Assembly (NCBI RefSeq): GCF_010093815.1
Contig: NW_022985552.1
Coordinates: forward strand, 1,827,827 to 1,891,826
Direction: 5' to 3'
DNA from: Pseudovirgaria hyperparasitica
Taxonomy: Eukaryota; Ascomycota; Dothideomycetes; Acrospermales; Acrospermaceae
Length of the DNA: 64,000 nt
Part shown: in pieces, positions 20,580-34,248 of the stretch
Layout: each line of letters starts with the position of its first letter
Numbering within the stretch: position 1 is the stretch's first letter
The notes under the pieces: model-generated
What the model was told of the DNA's origin: nothing
Databases searched by the model: none
Seen by the model: the letters and a program-made list of their open reading frames with translations, nothing else
Made by a program: the position numbers and the translations under genes

Positions 20580-21796
20580 AAGTGGGAAGCAGTAAGTCTG
20601 TATGATACAAAATGCTCCTGAACGTCAGTCAAAGTCCTTAGTTCACCTGAACCGTGCTTACTGTCAACGCTTTCAAAGCCACAACGCGAATCCTTTGAAA
20701 AATCTATTATCCTCGTCCAAGTCTACATTTCCAATGCGAGCCATGGCCTCGCTGACTACGCTCAAAGGTAATGTTCACAGTACTTTATCCGGCTACCAAT
20801 CGACGTCCGGGTGAAGTCAGTGCAATGTAATCGTAGGTCCGAAGATACATTTCCAAAAATAGAGCGAAACTCGCAACAAAAAGTGGTCGGTATACAACGT
20901 TGGTGACTACATGCTCGCAAGGTAGCGAGCTTTTGTAATGCTTGAGATGCCTAGGTGCGAGTCTGGAGGAGTGTTTGGCCTCTCGGTCTTACAGATTGAT
21001 CTTCTTGAGTTATACATATGTAGAAACTCGTTCTCGGCAGCATGCGAGTATATGGTGTCAAGTCATAGCCTACGCTCGATTTCATTCGCAAATCATGTTG
21101 CACTACGCCCAAAACGTTGTGACACGAGATCGAGGCAGTAATGTGCCTGGCGAAGATTCTTGACTAGCAGATGTATGACTATACTTCAGAAGAGGTCTGC
21201 TCAGCCAAAACATGATTCTCGGAAGGGGAAACGAGTTTGGGTTAGAACAAAGGCGACTATGTCACATGGATTTGCTGTGAAGATTTCGCCTGTGTAAAAA
21301 CCGCTGGACCCAGTACTTCAGAGGCTTCAGAATTTGAGAAGCGTTCGCAAGCACTTACTTAATTGAGCGGGAATCCGTGCCGAAAGATCAGACTTGGGTT
21401 CCGTCAAATACACGTGATACGACAAGGTTTAGCTATCATTGTCGCATAGTTCCCAGGATTTGCGGATTATTCCGATCTGTTCCGTTCCGATGTCGGAGAT
21501 AGTGGGCAAGATGACCAGAGCATCCTCGTCGTATGGCAGTAATTGCCATTCCAGGAGTAGGGCCGAGTCAGGTCGCATGTTGCTCCAGTATTTGTGTATG
21601 TCCATTGACGTTGGGGGCTCGGAGACGCGCTGAGTATCGCTGATCGCGAAGTAGGTCCCGACTCATGATCTCGGTGCATACAGGAGGGGAATACACTATC
21701 ATACTCTTGAGACATGGCACCAAAAGCAGGTATCACCTGCCCGCCTCGTCACGCAACATTGTAGGCCATATAGTGTATATCATCAACTTGTTCGGG
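20580..21796. other. Intergenic, no supported gene
   Basis: A 1.2-kb convergent region between the DenD-like (+) and IRC3-like (-) genes. Several short open frames are present, none with ordered features. No repeat or RNA gene was recognised. Confidence 0.4.
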
Positions 21797-24021
21797 TCAT
21801 CGATGAGCCGTCATTGCCTCCACGAGGGTTCGACTACCATTCTTTTGCTGGGACTTTGCCCTCGGTGATGTTACCGACGAATTACGTTCGTTTGCATTAG
21901 CGATTGGTGTGCTCGTATCTGGCATGGAATGCATAAGTGGACCAACAGAGACGACCTCACGCATCGCCATATTCGCAGCCACTTCATCTTTTGCTTGTTG
22001 TTTTGTCATAGCCTTTTTCTTCGCCTCCATCCGATTGAATCGGCCCCGAGCACCATGCTTAATCTTCGTGATCATATCTCCCGCACGACCTTTAGTGATA
22101 TCTTGTGCCTTAAGTTTATCGTCCTCGGCTCTGAATTTGTTGAGAAACTCAAGCTGTCCACTTGATGCTGGAGTCCTACGCCAACTCTGATGTTTCGATA
22201 TGAAAATGAACTGGAAGACTTCGGTTGCAAACGTGTCGGCAGCATGTACGGCATGCTCGAATGTCTCCGAGTCCGCAACTTGACGAGGCTTCGCAAAGGG
22301 AACTTTAGACTTCGCGGAGAAGGGCAGCTTTTGGGTATACTTAACATGAAAGCCGCTGTCACTTGGCTCAATGGTTAAGTAATCACCTTTCTGGGTCGTC
22401 AAGACATACCGGTCATCACCCACGCCAACCCACGCATTTTGACTCAATCGCCGAATCAGCCTTTCCTCTGCGGTGTCCTCAAGTAGATCGGCAACGGAGT
22501 CGTAGTCAGTGAAACTGATGGAGGTGTTTGCACGAGGAGTGGCAGTAGGTAAATCTTTCCGCGCAAGGTCGGCAGCCTGTTTCTCACGGTCCAACTCTTG
22601 CTCTTTCCGCTCGCGAAGGGTCTTCATCTCGCCAACACTGGCATTCTCAACAACAGAAGCTGGATCAAGTCCAAAGAGGGTTGGCGTAGACACGATCCCA
22701 GTATTCAGAGAGGCTACCATGTCAATGATGTGACAGTTCTCCTTGTTTGCATGGAGTCGCATGCCCCGTCCTATCATCTGAACTAGGAGATTACGTGACT
22801 TCGTTGGTCGAGCAAGCAGCACACAATCAATATTGGGTATGTCAGTGCCTTCCGTGAAGACACCGCAGTTGAGCAACACTGGGAACTCCCCATTACGAAA
22901 TGCGTCTAGGCGAGCACTGCGAGTTTTCTTTGGAGTATCTCCCGTTACAAATTGTGCGTCGTAACCATGCTTTCGAAACGTCGCCGTAAGCTGAGTGACG
23001 TGATTAAGATCTACGCAGAAGACAAGTGTCGACTTGCGACTACCTGCCTTAGCCATCCATGCTCGTACAGTGATCTCATTGATCTCGTCGGTGTTCACGA
23101 CCTTGGAAAGAGCACCAGCCTGGAAATCGCCGGTGGGCATAGTACCCACCTTTCGAATGTCAGCATGGGATTCAACTGTTGTAAATATAACATCTGACAG
23201 CCATTTTTCGCCGATCATATCAATGTAGTCCCTGAATTGTGTGAGCAGTAATTGTTGAGCGTGTAAAAGCGACATACTTGTGGAAAACGATTTGATCAAT
23301 CACTTGACCGAGCTGTCTCCCGTCAAGGCGTGAAAAGGTTGCCGACACTCCCACTAGTGCGGTTCCATGCTCAGAGCTTGATGAGTCTTTCAGATTGAAA
23401 TGATCCAGCACGTCGAGGTATTGTGATGCAACGATATGGTGTGCCTCGTCCACTAACACCAGCTTATATCGTGAAGGGTCGAACTTGCAGGTTCGATCGC
23501 TAGACCTTATGCTTTGGACCGAGGCTACGGTTATATCTGCCATACCACTAGCATGTATATTCCCCATCTCGATCTCGACTGACTTGTGTGGGTAAGCATT
23601 CTGGCAGTGACGCGCAGCCTGTTCTACAAGTTCACGCCGGTGAGCAAGAACTAGCGTACGTGTCGCTCGCTTGTTCGGGGGCTGGATGCGATCGATCAAT
23701 TGTGTGAAAATGACCTATGGCAGTCAGTAAGAACAAGATAGCAACGGAAGATAGCATGCGTACTGTCTTTCCGCTTCCGGTAGCCAGAGATATTCCGAGC
23801 CGCCTGTGTCCATCTTTCAAGTATGATAATACTGCCTGTATACATTCTTCTTGATAGCTGCGAAGTTTGATGGCTGTTGGGGTTTGAGGCGAGAGTGCCT
23901 TTTTGTCTTCATGGCAGGTGATTTTCGAGACACGGGCAGTAAATGCTCTTTGGGTAAGGGTCTGGACATTCTTCTTATATATCAATGACCGTCGAGCCTC
24001 TGCGCAGAACAATCTGTACAT
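21797..24021 (-). CDS. IRC3: Irc3-like mitochondrial DEAD/DEAH-box helicase
   Basis: Superfamily 2 helicase, related to yeast Irc3, which unwinds branched mtDNA. Three exons (down to 23764, 23714-23278, 23231-21797) joined by 49- and 46-bp introns. Motif [10 protein letters not shown] is split by intron 1 right after its Thr. Also visible are motif Ia ([10 protein letters not shown]), the DEAH box (LVDEAHH), motif III (SATF), the helicase C domain ([24 protein letters not shown]) and motif VI (QMIGRGMR). The C-terminal extension is basic. Two starts are possible. ATG 24021 begins [13 protein letters not shown] with Arg/Ser-rich sequence suited to a mitochondrial presequence. ATG 24093 adds 24 residues. 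The divergent RRN5-like gene starts about 165-235 bp away. Confidence 0.88.
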
Positions 24022-24093
24022 GTGGAGACGGTGTTGAGCAGCCAGGAGGGCGCATCGTAGGCACGGGCAAACGTCACCGAGAAGGCGCGCCAA

Positions 24094-24256
24094 GTGATGC
24101 CAAGCACTCCCACTTTCACACGATTTGACGCGCGGTCACGTTTCCCAGCCAAACTTTCAATTCTTTTGTAGCCAATTTTCTAGGACTCCACAGGCAACCA
24201 CTTGGACAGCTCGAGTCCGAAGCTTCAAATGTTTATGGATCTAGATCGTAGACCAC
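24094..24256. promoter_or_regulatory. Compact divergent promoter, IRC3-like / RRN5-like
   Basis: Only 163 bp separate the longest IRC3-like frame from the RRN5-like ATG, so both promoters must share or overlap this stretch (up to 235 bp if IRC3 starts at 24021). It contains a GCCAAT-type box near 24170-24176 on the plus strand and a TCACGT half E-box. The regulatory role is inferred from position. Confidence 0.45.
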
Positions 24257-26470
24257 ATGGCGTCGCAAGACCCCATTTCCAACGACGAAGGAGAAAGTGA
24301 TTCCGAAGATTCATATTTCCGTACTACTCCAATTCGACAGCGTGCACCTGTAAAGAATGTCTTTGACGAAACGACATCCGACTCTGAAGTAGATGAGTCT
24401 GAAGTGGAGATTGCTGAGCCAGAGGAGTTCAAGGCAGGGAATTCTGAGCCAGAAAGATCCAAAGTAGAGAATTCTGAGTCCGAACGCAAGGACGCGAAAT
24501 CTGGAGCCCAGAAATCACATACCAAATCTTCTTCGAGAGTGATTTCATCGTCTTCTGCGAGCCGCAAGCGTAAGACTAGAGATACCACGCCCCATCATCG
24601 GAGGAGACATCACAGGTTGGCTGGGCACTACATCGATGAGTATCGCCTGCTTTACAACGAAGAAGTAAGGGGTGCTTGCAACAAGAACCCAGCTCAGGAT
24701 CCCCAATACCAATGTCTCAATTCACAGATTGGTTCGTCGATATGGACTGCCAGAGAGAAGAATGTGATGTTCTGCGCACTCGCCAGATTTGGGATAGACG
24801 CGTTACCTAAGATTACTGCCGCAATAGGAACAAAGTCTGAGATACAGGTCCGCGAATACATCCTTCTGCTCCAGGATGGACTAAAGGAGCACGTACTCAA
24901 TGATCAGCAATTGTATTTGTCTGAATTTGGCGACGTGGATGCCGCGGTAGAACTCAGCGAAGAGTGTTGTAGGAGCTTGGACATGGCAGGTGAAGCTTTA
25001 TCTTGGCGGCAAGACAAGTTCGATGCTGAAGCGGAGAAGAAGAAGCATGGAGCTTACTGGCTTCTCACCCCGGAGACGGCCGAGCAAATCGAAGACGCGA
25101 GAGCAGCAGGCATGGAGGAGCACGCTGCTGGATCACAGACCGACGGTGAACAGCCAGATGACCCAAGTTCTGATCAAGGGCTTAGTAATGAAGCCATGTC
25201 CTCCCATGCACTCGCATCCGTCCCAGCTGCAGATCTATTGAACCTCCCGAACTGGATCTCTCTCTCCGAGCGCGTCTTCATGAACTCCAAAGCCGAACAT
25301 TGGGAAGACATCTGTGACCCCGGAGAGTCCCCGTCCATCTACTACACCACTTTCCAAGACTTCCACCAGCTAGCCATCAGTATCACACGACGTTTGGTCC
25401 AAGCAACTATCTTCCAAGCATCCTCCCGCATCCGCTCTGAGAATTATCGCCCTTCAAGGAACCCGCAAGCTCGAGTTCGCGAATGGGACGTGCAGGCTGC
25501 AATAGACGTGCTGGGGATGAAGCACAACTCGAAGGATTACTGGGCGACCCTGCCCCGAAGACTAGATCTCGACGTATATGAACGACCGCCATCTAACACG
25601 AGAAAGAATACAGCTGACTCTGGTCGGAGTGTGTTGACCCAGGCATACGTGGAGTACCAACTTGGCCTGTCTCATTTCACCGAAGCCTCGACTGCTTCTG
25701 GAACCCTGGCAACCGAAGCAGCAGAACCCAATGAGCCATCCGACACAGTCTCTTCGTCCTCCTCCAACGACGACGACGACGACATGTCGGTTTCCGACAC
25801 AGACCCTCACACCACCGCCTCTGAACTTCGCGCAGAATACATCGACGCCCAGCGCTCTCGCGCCGAAGAGCTGCGCCTCTGGGACATGCTCCAGCTCTCC
25901 CCACCACCCTTTCTCGCAACGCCATCCTCCAACCCAGCACCTCAGCAATCCAACTCCCGGCCCACCATCTCTGACCTCACATCCTGGCGCGACACCACCA
26001 CATACACCCCTTTATGGAGCACGCACGGCGGCATGAAGCGCATCAAAACCCACGCCCCTGCCCGCGCCCGCTCGCACGGCGACACCAACCCCAACCCCAA
26101 CGACACCGAAAACCCGCATCCTAACGTCTACATACCGAAACGCTTCCGCACGCCTCCGCCCTCGCTCCCCGCAGCCAAAGTACCCCGCCCAGACCCCAAG
26201 GTTCCGAAGCCTGTACCCCACTCCGCTCGCACGACTGCTTCTCAAAAGGCTGCTGCCAAGGCGCGTGCCATCGAGGGCACGCCGCTGGCTTGGGATGATT
26301 CTGAACCCGAGGATGTGCCAGAAGGAGGATTGTTGGTTGGGCCGTCTGAGCCGCGGATATTGCCGCAGAGGAGGGCGAGAGAGGAGGCGAGAGAGGGTAT
26401 GGGCGCGGTGGAATATCCTGCATGGGAAGATGATGAAGGAAGTGAAGGGGAGTGGAGGGGTGAGACGTAG
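24257..26470 (+). CDS. RRN5: Rrn5-like RNA polymerase I upstream activation factor subunit
   Basis: Probable nucleolar factor for rDNA transcription (UAF complex). A single exon encodes 737 residues. An acidic Ser/Glu N-terminus and a basic patch (SRKRKTRD, HHRRRHHR) precede a SANT/Myb-like domain at about 160-207 (IWTAREKNVMFCALARFG, then LPKITAAIGTKSEIQVREY). A helical region at about 350-450 (LVQATIFQASSRIRS, VREWDVQAAIDVLGMKHN, YWATLPRRL) resembles a histone-fold-like pair. The rest is disordered, rich in Pro, Asp and Arg. This order matches filamentous-fungal proteins annotated as Rrn5. Sequence conservation is low in this family, so the symbol is likely rather than certain. It is convergent with AVL9 (259 bp apart). 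Confidence 0.75.
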   Translation: MASQDPISNDEGESDSEDSYFRTTPIRQRAPVKNVFDETTSDSEVDESEVEIAEPEEFKAGNSEPERSKVENSESERKDAKSGAQKSHTKSSSRVISSSSASRKRKTRDTTPHHRRRHHRLAGHYIDEYRLLYNEEVRGACNKNPAQDPQYQCLNSQIGSSIWTAREKNVMFCALARFGIDALPKITAAIGTKSEIQVREYILLLQDGLKEHVLNDQQLYLSEFGDVDAAVELSEECCRSLDMAGEALSWRQDKFDAEAEKKKHGAYWLLTPETAEQIEDARAAGMEEHAAGSQTDGEQPDDPSSDQGLSNEAMSSHALASVPAADLLNLPNWISLSERVFMNSKAEHWEDICDPGESPSIYYTTFQDFHQLAISITRRLVQATIFQASSRIRSENYRPSRNPQARVREWDVQAAIDVLGMKHNSKDYWATLPRRLDLDVYERPPSNTRKNTADSGRSVLTQAYVEYQLGLSHFTEASTASGTLATEAAEPNEPSDTVSSSSSNDDDDDMSVSDTDPHTTASELRAEYIDAQRSRAEELRLWDMLQLSPPPFLATPSSNPAPQQSNSRPTISDLTSWRDTTTYTPLWSTHGGMKRIKTHAPARARSHGDTNPNPNDTENPHPNVYIPKRFRTPPPSLPAAKVPRPDPKVPKPVPHSARTTASQKAAAKARAIEGTPLAWDDSEPEDVPEGGLLVGPSEPRILPQRRAREEAREGMGAVEYPAWEDDEGSEGEWRGET

Positions 26471-26729
26471 GGGAGCGAGGGGAGGCGAAGGGGAGAGAGA
26501 TGGGGAGCGAAGTAAGGATCATATGGTGGGGGAATTAGTTGTGCGTACTAGTACTAAGATTACTATTAAAAAAGAGATGTTGCGGGTATCAAAAACACTC
26601 GTGACTTGCCAAAGTATACGTAGAGGGCACATTACATGTCCAGATGGCTCTAGATCCCTCTCAGATCGCTATGCATCTTCAACTTAGAACCCCCGAGTCG
26701 GCCTTCCTTCTCCCTTTGAGGCTTTACAG

Positions 26730-28957
26730 CTACGCCTGTTCTAGTTGAGGCGGTGCACTCACCACCGACTTCAATCCTTCATTCTCACCACCTTCCATGC
26801 TCTCCTCTATACCTTCAGTTCCGGGCCCAACAGTCGCCGGCGTCTTCACCTCCTCGACAGGCTTCATCTTAACATCGACTGCGACCGCTGCCTGCGGCAC
26901 ACTGCTACTTCTCTTCTCCACTATTTCCGTCACCCCACGAGGAACGCCCGCACTCGCTGTCCTCGCGCCCCACCCTGTCTTTCTCTTTTCGCTCGCCCAC
27001 GCGCCCCAACTACTCAAATAAGCCCCCGCCCTCGTTCCTGCTGCCTGCACACTTGCCTGTGCCTGCGCGAAATCTGGTCTCCGTACGCCGCCTGCGGTCT
27101 CGGGTGGTCTCTCACCGCGTGCAATCGCCGCGTCGCGCTCTGCCTTGACCTCCTCAGCCCTCCGCCGCTGTGCCTCGCGTACGGCCTCCATCTCTGCCCA
27201 TATGCTGTTGAACGCAGTGCTAACTTTCTTCTGTCCTGCCGCGAGCTGCTTACTGGCGAATTCTCGACCGGCACCGAAGCGTTCATCGAGGTGCAAATCG
27301 GCAACTTGTGCTGCGAGACGGCGCTGAACATCATCGATACTGAGGCCGCCGGAGCACGGGTGTTTAGGTTCGACGATATCGAAAAGATGCGAGTCTGTGA
27401 AGCGGTCGAAGAGCCGATAGTTCTCCGTGCGCTTCCAGGCGGTGAAGAAGTCGGAGCCGAATTCGCTAGAGGGATCGCCGTCGATATCCGCGTTGACTAT
27501 TGTATTTGTGGGACCGTGGGTGGCGAGGTAGGAATGGAGTTTTGCGGCCGACAGCATGGCAAGAAGGTATTCTTCGAACTGCAAGCGAATGAACTCTTCA
27601 GAGCCGGCGTAGCCGAGGGTTTTCGGGCGGGTGGGGTTTGCGGGATCCCAAGTGTCGTTGACGGTTTGGGTGAGGAAGTCGATCCAACGACGGTCGGGCA
27701 CGGATAGGACAAGGGCCTGGCGGAGGCTCGCAGACATTATATTTATGGTATTTTCGTCTAAATTGATGAGGATATCAGAATAGCGATCTTTCTGTTGAAG
27801 CAGAAGTGAGTTTGTCGAGCCGACGATATATGATTTGGTCCCGTAATCGGCGAGCATGTCGAGTTGCTGGAGGGGCGTGTAGGGGCCAAAGAGAGCCCCT
27901 TTTCCAAAAATCTGAAGCGGCAGACCCATATACGCGAGAAGAGAGGCGCGGTCGCTAGTCTTGAGAGAGGTCGGTCGAACGAAGTCGTCTTCGTATGAAT
28001 TAAACGTTGGGTCGGCGCAGTCTTGCAGATGGCGAATCAGCCGGGGTATCAAGGAAATCAATGCAAATTGCACCATGCAAACTTCCTCGCAATGCGAACC
28101 GAAGAACAGCATCTACAGGAATTAGCGCGAGGTATAGACTGGGAAACATTAATATACTTTTGGTTGTAGTAAAGCACATTTGAAAAGAACGAGAGTCTGA
28201 TACTTGAACTTGTGTATGAATTCCCGAAGAGAGAGACCTTAAAAGATCAGCATTCGATTACAACAGATTGTACGAGTCATCCTACCAAAGTAGTGATCTT
28301 TCTCCTCGGCTTGATCACGGAACGTCTTTGCAAGACTCTCTTGAAATCTCTAGTATCTGATCAGTGTCTTTGCTTCAATGAATGCCAATAATGTTTTCTC
28401 GGGACCAGCTGTTTCTAGCATACCTGTAATATATCCACATCTGTAAAGTCCCTCTGGTCAAACCAAGCCTTCGTAACTACACTCAACTTCTCTTTGACCT
28501 GCCCGAACGCAGCCACGCTCTCCCTCCCGCCTATGACAACGACAGCTTTCTGCACCGTACTCCTCGTCACATCGGCTGGTCGGTCTATCAACAACGTGCT
28601 GTCCAATTGTCTCGTACAACTGATACCAAATAAACTCGTAGCTTTGAAAACATCCGTAGCCTCGCGACGAAGTGTAAAGTAGGAAAAGTCTTCTGTGGAC
28701 GCATGCGCACCGTCCGAGAGCGCCATGAAAGGGAGGAGGGGCCATTCGTTTTCATGGGCAGGGTCACTGGACGGGGGAACGCCGTACCAGGATTCAACTT
28801 CAGGGCCACTGGAAGACTTGTTAGCATATGAGCTTGCTTCATGATGGTGCATAGTGGAAGGGGTAGCGCTGGAACAGACATGCACTCACCGTGCATGGTG
28901 GAAACCCACAACGCAGACGATGGGATCGAACGGCTCCATACCCGCCATGGCGTTCAT
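26730..28957 (-). CDS. AVL9: Avl9, late secretory pathway DENN-type protein
   Basis: Conserved membrane-traffic protein required for exocytic transport from the Golgi in yeast, with a DENN-type fold. Five exons (28957-28890, 28808-28424, 28349-28286, 28237-28158, 28112-26730) join in frame across introns of 81, 74, 48 and 45 bp, giving 659 residues. The N-terminal VVGFHHARGPEVESWYG, spanning intron 1, and the block ALFGPYTPLQQLDML with SYIVGSTNSLLLQQKDRY are diagnostic of Avl9/DENND6-type proteins. The C-terminal third is a charged helical region (EAQRRRAEEVKAERDAA) and a disordered tail. In-frame ATGs at 28957 and 28948 are both plausible. A long plus-strand open frame opposite exon 5 is a shadow. 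Confidence 0.9.
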
Positions 28958-29869
28958 ATACGTGTAGGATATCCTGTTCGTGCCTCCGCCTACACACTTC
29001 GAAAATCCACGAGGTTGCACGACAATTCGTCCGCAATCACAGTCGAGAGTCCATTCCGATTCGGTCTCGTCAAGTTGTCGCTGAGCAAGGCGAACGGTGG
29101 TAGCGACAAGCGGAAGGTCTGCAGTGCCCAGATTAAGAAGACGCTGTGAACGGTTGGAGAAGTGTGTGATCCAGGGATTCGTATAGCGCGTATCGTATAG
29201 GGGAAGTTGTCGAGTGTTTCTTCTAAGTTCCCACCATGGCTAAGTGGAGGTCAGTCGATCGAGTCCCTACCCAGCCGGGCTTAGTGCGGGGCATGGATCT
29301 ATGGATAGATCGATCTAATTGATCTCAATATTAGCTCCGTAGTCAAGTCTTTTACTTGTCGAATCCATTGCACGCTTCTAACGCTTTCTGCCACATATCT
29401 ATGCACGCCTCATCGACTGGATTTTTATAACGGAAATGTACGAATGAGGTCATGCACGATTCGGGGCAAGCCATGATGCACAGCGGCTTCGCGCGTGACG
29501 CATGACTGCATGCAATGGAATGCATGAGTTTGGTACAGACTCTTGCACTTTGAACTCGTTGTTTTGATCGTTATTTCATTCATTTGCACTGGGACGTGCT
29601 AAGCTAAGCTCGAAGAACAAACAGCACAAGTGCTCAAGGGGAGCAAAGGAACAATGCAAGAGGTTTGGTTCGTTCCCCGAAAGACGCCTCGGCGCTTCTT
29701 TCTGATAGCTTCATGTCACTGCGGCGCATCGGTAGTGCTTATCGATCCTGATACCGAAGGTGCATTAATGCGCTCCGTATCCGGCGCCAGGAAACGTGCA
29801 GAAATGTGGGAATACATATTTCCATCATTACCCCGTCATCTCCAAATTCAACGCCTAATGAGCTGCGTG
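28958..29869. other. Intergenic, AVL9 promoter and HOG1 3' flank
   Basis: Should hold the AVL9 promoter and HOG1 terminator. A box-A-like TGGCTAAGTGG near 29237 has no matching cloverleaf. No gene is supported. Confidence 0.4.
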
Positions 29870-31372
<1,503 letters not shown>

Positions 31373-32341
31373 GATGAAAGATAATGGATATTATCAGCGT
31401 CTACAGAGGACGATTCGAGGTGGGTGCAGAAGCTGGAGAGGTCCTGTGAATGTGGCGGTGTCGGGAGCTGGAACGAGGGGCAATGGTTGTGGTACGGGGA
31501 CACACGAGATGACCCGATGGAGGGGAAAGGGATCGCGCGCACCGCTCGGGAGGTTTGATTGAGGACGAGGAGGACAAGCGATGAAGATGATGAGAACAGA
31601 GTAGAAACAAATGACAGTGTGCAGGGCTTGGAAAGAAGTTTGGCGCGAGCAAGCGGCGAGGAGAGGAGGGTTGTGGACGGCGAACAGAGTGGAGGAAGAA
31701 AGCCAGAGCCAGACCAAGTTGTGGCGGTCTAAGCAACAATAGACTGTAAGGTGTAGTAGACGACAACAGAGACTGCGCAACTAATCATCTATCTACCTAG
31801 TAAGCAGCCGACTTGAGCTAGATTGGACAAGTATCCTTATTCTGCTGCCGAACGAGGCGCGTAACGAGCAAGCTGTTGGAAGAAGGCTCCAATGCCAATG
31901 AGAAAAGGGCAAACCTTTGCTGATAACCGGGCAGCCAGGTATGATGAAGACGTCAGGAGCCAGGAACAGCTCGAGATCGCGATCAGATGGAGGAACAGCT
32001 GCAGCAGGAATTCATTAGCGGCGTGGTGGGCCAGAAAGAAATGACCGGGGAGGGTTGTGATTACCTCATCATCTGTTATTTGGAACGTGTTGACGGAGAG
32101 TCGCCCTGGGCACCGCGTTAAGGAAGCTTAGGTAATTAATCAAGCACAATCAGGTACGCATACCATGCATTAGGTAATTAGTAATATAAAGATGGATGGA
32201 TCATGGGCAGCAGCGAGCGAGTACACAGTATAACTCGACGCCACAGACCAGTGTTGAGCGCCAGCTTGAGGCCTGTCCTTTGCTTCTTGCTCTCCTGTTG
32301 CTCCATCGAGAGTCAAGGAACGAATGGCTTTGTTTGATGAA

Positions 32342-32362
32342 CACATGGCACATGGCACATGG
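32342..32362. repeat. Three tandem CACATGG heptamers
   Basis: The 7-bp unit CACATGG is repeated three times exactly with no spacer. Confidence 0.8.
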
Positions 32363-32485
32363 CAGCCATGATCGTTATCAGCCCCCATGGACAAGGAACA
32401 AATGGAACAAATCACCTCGTCTCACACGTCTTTCCGCTCTTTCGCGCATATCAATCATTTTGCCCACGCCCACGCCTCGTCCCGT

Positions 32486-32550
32486 GTGCTGTGCTGTGTT
32501 GTGCTGTGCTGTGTTGTGCTGTGCCGTGCTGAACTGTGCTGTATTGTGCG
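32486..32550. repeat. Pentanucleotide GTGYT tandem array
   Basis: About 13 units of 5 bp, mostly GTGCT with GTGTT variants. The first six units form a two-fold 15-bp higher-order repeat (GTGCT GTGCT GTGTT). The array decays toward its 3' end with units such as GAACT and GTATT. Confidence 0.85.
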
Positions 32551-33545
32551 CTGCAATCTAGTTTCACTCTACGGATCACATGCCCCGCATGTTCCATGCG
32601 TACATGATACATTGCATACACATTTACATTTGCCTCATTACCATATGTAGCCAACCTTCCACCACCCCTAGAAGTCCGCATTCGATCGTTTTGTTCATCA
32701 TTGTGTGTGCTATACAAGCAGCACGCCCTATCGGGTTGCACGATGCGGCAATGGAACGCCACCTCGTACCTCACTCTCAATATGGACACAACCAGCACTC
32801 GCTGAGATTCAGGTATGCCACTACCATATTCCGTTGACTCGTCAACGCGTTTATCCCAAAACTGGATATCTATAATATCGCAAGGATACACAAATCTGTT
32901 GGGTGATTCATCAGGGTCACCATGTAACTAACTATTCCTCACTTTCCAAAGCGTCGTACTAAGCGCCATGACAGCCTCGCGCGATCAAAGGTCCCTAGAC
33001 CTTGTCGTGAGACAACGTGGAGGTGACGTTGAACAGCCTTTCCATTCCTCATCTCCGATACATCTGAAGATATCCGATGCATAAGTATGAGTATTAACGG
33101 AAGTTGAAAGTCCACCTAATTTGTGTTCAGACTCTACCTCCCTAACCTAAAGTATAGCCAGCTAACCGCTTCCTGGTCATGTTAAACACAGCTACGGCCA
33201 GTGCCACCCATATAACAGTGATAACGGAGTGAGTGGCTTACAGGTGCACATGATGCCAGCGATAACGAATCCATACTGCATCTTTCAGTGCACACTTTTG
33301 CACGGCGCGACCTTCTTTTCATCTACATCCATAATGGAGATGTATAGTGAGCGAATTCATGTAGATACAGCAGTAGTCCGTTGCTGAGAAGGATGTGCAA
33401 ATTTGGTCATCATATATTTCTGCGGATTTGCATCATCTGCTGTTTTTTTTCTTTCATTGTTCTACACCTGGGCGTGGCAGACTTGTCAGCTCGTGAGTTT
33501 CGAGTGGTGCGAGGCCCAGCCAATCCATTGCTGGACTGTACTGGT

Positions 33546-33567
33546 AGGTAGGTCTCAGGTAGGTCTC
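33546..33567. repeat. Two tandem AGGTAGGTCTC units
   Basis: An exact 11-bp direct duplication, about 680 bp upstream of the G-alpha ATG. The unit itself contains the AGGT sub-repeat. Confidence 0.75.
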
Positions 33568-34248
33568 CGGTGTGGGGAAGAACGCCTGCCTCAGCGCACC
33601 CTTCTAACTCGCCAACCTACGCCTGAACACTGCTGCTTCACACCTCACACCTGCATCTCCATAGCCATCTCTCCATCCCGAAATCCGCCTTCGCAAGCGC
33701 TTTGTGCTCAGCCTCTTCCCCCTCTCGACAAACTCCGTCCACTCTTAATCATTGCCCCGACCAGCGATCGATGCCGGTTTGAGCTCTGTGATCAAGCGCA
33801 CAGACTATTGCGTGAATCCACAGTCACCACGACCACACGACTGCTCATTACGACCACCATCGTAGCTTTACGCATCCCTCAACCACGATCGTCACACTCG
33901 AACCTATCTCCTTCAGCAGGTTTATACTTGTTAGTGGTGGAGGCTCTCCTCCAGTACCGGCTTTACAGATCTGGCGGGCGCCACCGGGTCGGACGCTTGA
34001 GCGAAGCGTTAACAACCCTCGATCTTTCAGGACCCCAATACCATACACAACAACATACGGACAGTCCGTGGTACAACTTCATATACCACTGTGTAACTCC
34101 TGCTCGCCGTGTTTCAGTCGCGAGAGCGTTCAGCCGGTTTCTCTCGTGGTCAGCCGCTTGACAGCGCAAGCGGCGATTATTGGCCACTCCCGCTCGCACA
34201 GAATTGTGCGACTGGACTTGACGCGAGTCCATTCAACATTACTACACC

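Larger units (their letters stand above)
31373..34248. promoter_or_regulatory. Long divergent intergenic region, HOG1 / G-alpha
   Basis: A 2.9-kb region between two divergent signalling genes. The HOG1-proximal part is pyrimidine-rich on the HOG1 strand, and the G-alpha-proximal part (about 33600-33760) is C/T-rich on the plus strand, as expected of long 5' leaders. It contains three small tandem repeats, listed separately. Open frames at 31394-31780 (-) and 33403-34161 (+) are low-complexity and are not called as genes. Confidence 0.5.

Noticed and set aside
26745-27707. 320-codon plus-strand open frame opposite AVL9
   Set aside because: It is fully antisense to the conserved AVL9 exon 5, has no domain, and arises from the GC-rich codon pattern of the real gene.
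29225-29285. Possible tRNA: box-A-like TGGCTAAGTGG and box-B-like GATCGAGTCC
   Set aside because: The boxes are too close together and no acceptor, anticodon or T stems pair.
33403-34161. 252-codon open frame upstream of the G-alpha gene
   Set aside because: It starts at a non-ATG codon, is low-complexity (Pro/Thr/Arg/Leu) and lies in the C/T-rich leader of the G-alpha gene.
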